Under the pieces are notes generated by a model. That model was not told the origin of the DNA, ran no database searches, and saw nothing but the letters and a program-made list of their open reading frames with translations. From the NCBI GenBank assembly GCA_033851845.1, contig JAWWOH010000080.1:1-64000 (forward strand): a DNA stretch of 64,000 bases, read 5' to 3'. Numbering within the stretch: the stretch's first letter is position 1; every line of letters starts with the position of its first letter. The translations under genes and the position numbers were made by a program. The DNA comes from RYN-124 sp033851845. GTDB lineage: Bacteria; Actinomycetota; Actinomycetes; Mycobacteriales; SCTD01. Below, in pieces: positions 62,207 to 64,000 of this stretch.

Positions 62207-64000
62207 TCAGAGCAGGGCGTCGATCGCCTTGTAGATGCGCTTCTCCGACACGGGCTGCTTCGTGCGCATCCCCTGCGCGAACAGGCTGACCCTGAGCTCC
62301 TCCACGAGCCAGGGCAGCTCCCTCGCCCGCGGGTCGTGCGGTCGCTTTCGCAGCAGCGCGTCCACCTCTTGCTGCACGGCGTAAACCGTCGCCATCTCGC
62401 GTCGGTCGCGTTCGGCGTCGCGCGGCAGCTTCGACAGCCGCAGCTCGATCGCCTTCAGGTAGCGCACCAGGTCAGGCAGCCGGTCGAGCCCGGTCGCCGT
62501 CGCGAACCCGGGTCGGACGAGCCTGTCCAGCTGCTCCCGCATGTCGACCTGTGCCGCCGAGATGCCGGTCAGCTGCGGGGCCAGAGCGGCCCACAGTGTG
62601 AGGACCTCCTCGACCTGGCGCAGCACCCGCTCCGAGGTGTCGTGCAGCTCGCTGCGTACATGGTCGCGCAATCTCTCGTACGACGCGGCGTCCCACACCA
62701 GCCCGCCACCGGACCTCATCAGCGCGTCGACGGCCGCGACGACGCAGTCGTCGAGCAGCGCGACCACACTGCCGTGCGGGTTGGCCGTCAGCGCGAGCTT
62801 CGACGCGTTGCTCAGCCGACCCGCGAGGACCTTCACCGGGGAGGGGATCGACAGCAGGAGCAGCCGGCGCGCGCCCAGCCACATCGCCGCCGCTTGCTCC
62901 TGCTCGGAGCCGAGCACTGTCAGCGTTACCGACGAGCCTGCATCGACCAGTGCCGGGTAGCCGGTAACCCCCCTGCCGGCTGCCACGGTGCGCGGCACGT
63001 CGACCCATCCCGTCAGCCCGGTCTTCTCGACTCCGCCGGCAGCTGTCGACAGCGCCCGCTGCACCTTCGGCGCGAGCTGCTCCCGCAACGCCGCAAGGTC
63101 CTTTCCCTCAGCCAGCGTCCGGCTGTGCTCGTCCTCGACCCGGAAGGTCATGCGCAGGTGGTCCGGCACGCGTTCCAGCTGCCAGTCGTCGCGGCGTACA
63201 TCAGCACCGCGCAGCCGCAGCAGCTCGCGCTCCAGTGCATCCAGCAGCGGCTCCTGACGCGGCTCCAGCACGGCCAGCACGGCCGCGGCCGTGTCGGGCG
63301 CGGGCACGAGCTGCACGCGAACTGGTTTGGGCAGCGACTTGATCAGGGCGACGATGAGGTCCTTCCGCAGACCCGGCACCTGCCAGTCGAAGCCGTACGA
63401 CGTCACCGCACCAAGCACCGCGACCGGGATGTGCACCGTCACGCCGTCCGCGTCAGTCCCGGGCTCGAACTGGTACGTCAGCGGCAGCCGCACCTCGCCT
63501 TGTTGCCATGCGTCCGGGTAGTCACCCGGATCCACCGCCGCCGTCCCCTGGACGAGCATGGCCATCGAGAACGTCAGCAGGTCCGGCGTCTCTCGCCGCG
63601 CCTTCTTCCACCACGCGTCGAAGTGCGCACCGGAGACCACGTCGGCCGGGATGCGCGCGTCGTAGAAGTCGAACAGCGTCTGGTCGTCGACGACGATCCC
63701 GCGCCTGCGGGCCCGGTGCTCGAGCTCCTCGACGTCCTCGAGCAGCCGCAGGTTGTCGCTGAAGAACGCGTGGTGCGTCTCCCAGTCACCCTCGACAAGC
63801 GCGTGCCGGAGAAAGAGGTCACGACTCATCACCGGGTCGACGCGGGCGTAGCCGACCTTGCGCCGCGCCACCAGCGGGACGCCGTAGAGGGTCACCCGCT
63901 CGAAGGCCATGACCGCGCCTTGGTCCTTCTCCCAGTGCGGCTCGCTGTAGACGCGGGTGACCAGGTGCGGCGCGAGCTGCTCGGCCCACTCCGGCGTGAT
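62207..64000 (-). CDS. hrpA: ATP-dependent RNA helicase HrpA, C-terminal part (5' end outside window)
   Basis: About 597 residues of the C-terminal region of a DEAH-box helicase. The visible piece begins ITPEWAEQLAPHLVTRVYSE (PHWEKDQGAVMAFERVTLYG follows) and continues into the DUF3418 domain (GYDW-type SYGFDWQVPGL, YLKAIELRLSKLPRDAERDR, ending YKAIDALL). The helicase core, including DEAH and the Walker motif, lies beyond position 64000. HrpA acts on RNA and in bacteria has been linked to ribosome rescue. The junction with the SnoaL gene is convergent with zero spacing. An ATG at 63910 is internal, not the start, because the conserved sequence continues upstream of it. Confidence 0.92.
   Translation of the reverse strand: MTPEWAEQLAPHLVTRVYSEPHWEKDQGAVMAFERVTLYGVPLVARRKVGYARVDPVMSRDLFLRHALVEGDWETHHAFFSDNLRLLEDVEELEHRARRRGIVVDDQTLFDFYDARIPADVVSGAHFDAWWKKARRETPDLLTFSMAMLVQGTAAVDPGDYPDAWQQGEVRLPLTYQFEPGTDADGVTVHIPVAVLGAVTSYGFDWQVPGLRKDLIVALIKSLPKPVRVQLVPAPDTAAAVLAVLEPRQEPLLDALERELLRLRGADVRRDDWQLERVPDHLRMTFRVEDEHSRTLAEGKDLAALREQLAPKVQRALSTAAGGVEKTGLTGWVDVPRTVAAGRGVTGYPALVDAGSSVTLTVLGSEQEQAAAMWLGARRLLLLSIPSPVKVLAGRLSNASKLALTANPHGSVVALLDDCVVAAVDALMRSGGGLVWDAASYERLRDHVRSELHDTSERVLRQVEEVLTLWAALAPQLTGISAAQVDMREQLDRLVRPGFATATGLDRLPDLVRYLKAIELRLSKLPRDAERDRREMATVYAVQQEVDALLRKRPHDPRARELPWLVEELRVSLFAQGMRTKQPVSEKRIYKAIDALL

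Noticed and set aside
1..64000. CRISPR arrays, insertion sequences, integrases or prophage genes
   Set aside because: No direct-repeat/spacer series, transposase, integrase or phage structural motifs were seen on either strand.

Overview
This window is high-GC actinobacterial chromosome. The evidence is the GC-rich third codon positions, frequent GTG starts, ATGA/GTGA coupled gene overlaps, a mycothiol-type DinB enzyme, a DUF222/HNH gene behind a mycobacterial-type SOS box, a HelR-like RNA polymerase-recycling helicase, PAC2 and LGFP proteins, and a pair of genes of the kind that makes 10-methyl branched (tuberculostearic-type) fatty acids. No rRNA, tRNA, CRISPR array, insertion sequence or prophage was seen. 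It looks like ordinary chromosome with a few eroded genes. Genus was not resolved.

Layout. 0-5 kb: end of a primary-like sigma factor with its terminator, a dienelactone hydrolase/mycothiol-DinB pair, a DUF349 protein on the minus strand, and a secreted L,D-transpeptidase. 5-10 kb: a YbaK-type deacylase, a K+-channel-like membrane protein, the 10-methyl fatty-acid pair, a VOC protein and an SDR. 10-20 kb: a RecQ helicase fused to a phosphoribosyltransferase domain, an SDR, a Crp/Fnr regulator, an enoyl-CoA hydratase/oxidoreductase operon, a NUDIX enzyme, a glutamate-cysteine ligase-like enzyme and HelR. 20-28 kb: a MoxR-DUF58-VWA operon behind a hairpin-rich leader, then a large LuxR (LAL) regulator, a universal stress protein, a GAF protein and a subtilase. 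28-36 kb: a LEA-like Thr/Asp/Ala protein, a D-amino-acid lyase-type PLP enzyme, a FAD/Rieske oxidoreductase, the SOS-controlled DUF222 gene, an internally deleted GNAT remnant, an intact GNAT and a sugar-lactone oxidase. 36-46 kb: a DUF3311/solute symporter pair, TSUP, and a minus-strand acyl-CoA ligase/phosphotriesterase-like/acyltransferase operon. 46-54 kb: metabolic enzymes, two regulator regions with palindromic operators, a DHA2 exporter, PAC2 and LysE.

54.4-58.2 kb is the most unusual block. Six consecutive, mostly overlapping genes encode a MauE-like membrane protein with a CGC motif, a membrane-anchored TlpA/MauD-like thioredoxin with CTTC, a 21-residue hydrophobic peptide, a multi-pass membrane protein, a 150-residue protein, and a Tat-exported protein. 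The last has 20 cysteines packed into about 126 residues (resembling the methylamine dehydrogenase light chain) followed by LGFP cell-wall repeats. MauE and MauD are needed in methylotrophs for the disulfide-rich MauA subunit, and no MauB or MauG is present here. I infer a dedicated oxidative-folding and export system for a disulfide-dense envelope protein.

The last 6 kb carry a truncated gene, MaoC, an SDR, a small stand-alone transcription unit encoding a 9-residue peptide (promoter, ribosome binding site, strong terminator), a TrmH-type methyltransferase, a SAM methyltransferase, an NTF2-like protein and the C-terminal part of HrpA.

Two window-wide patterns stand out. First, many genes have a TANNNT (or CANNNT) hexamer exactly 6-7 nt before the start codon, which predicts leaderless transcription and decides several starts. 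Second, several convergent gene pairs share a single CTAG as both stop codons.
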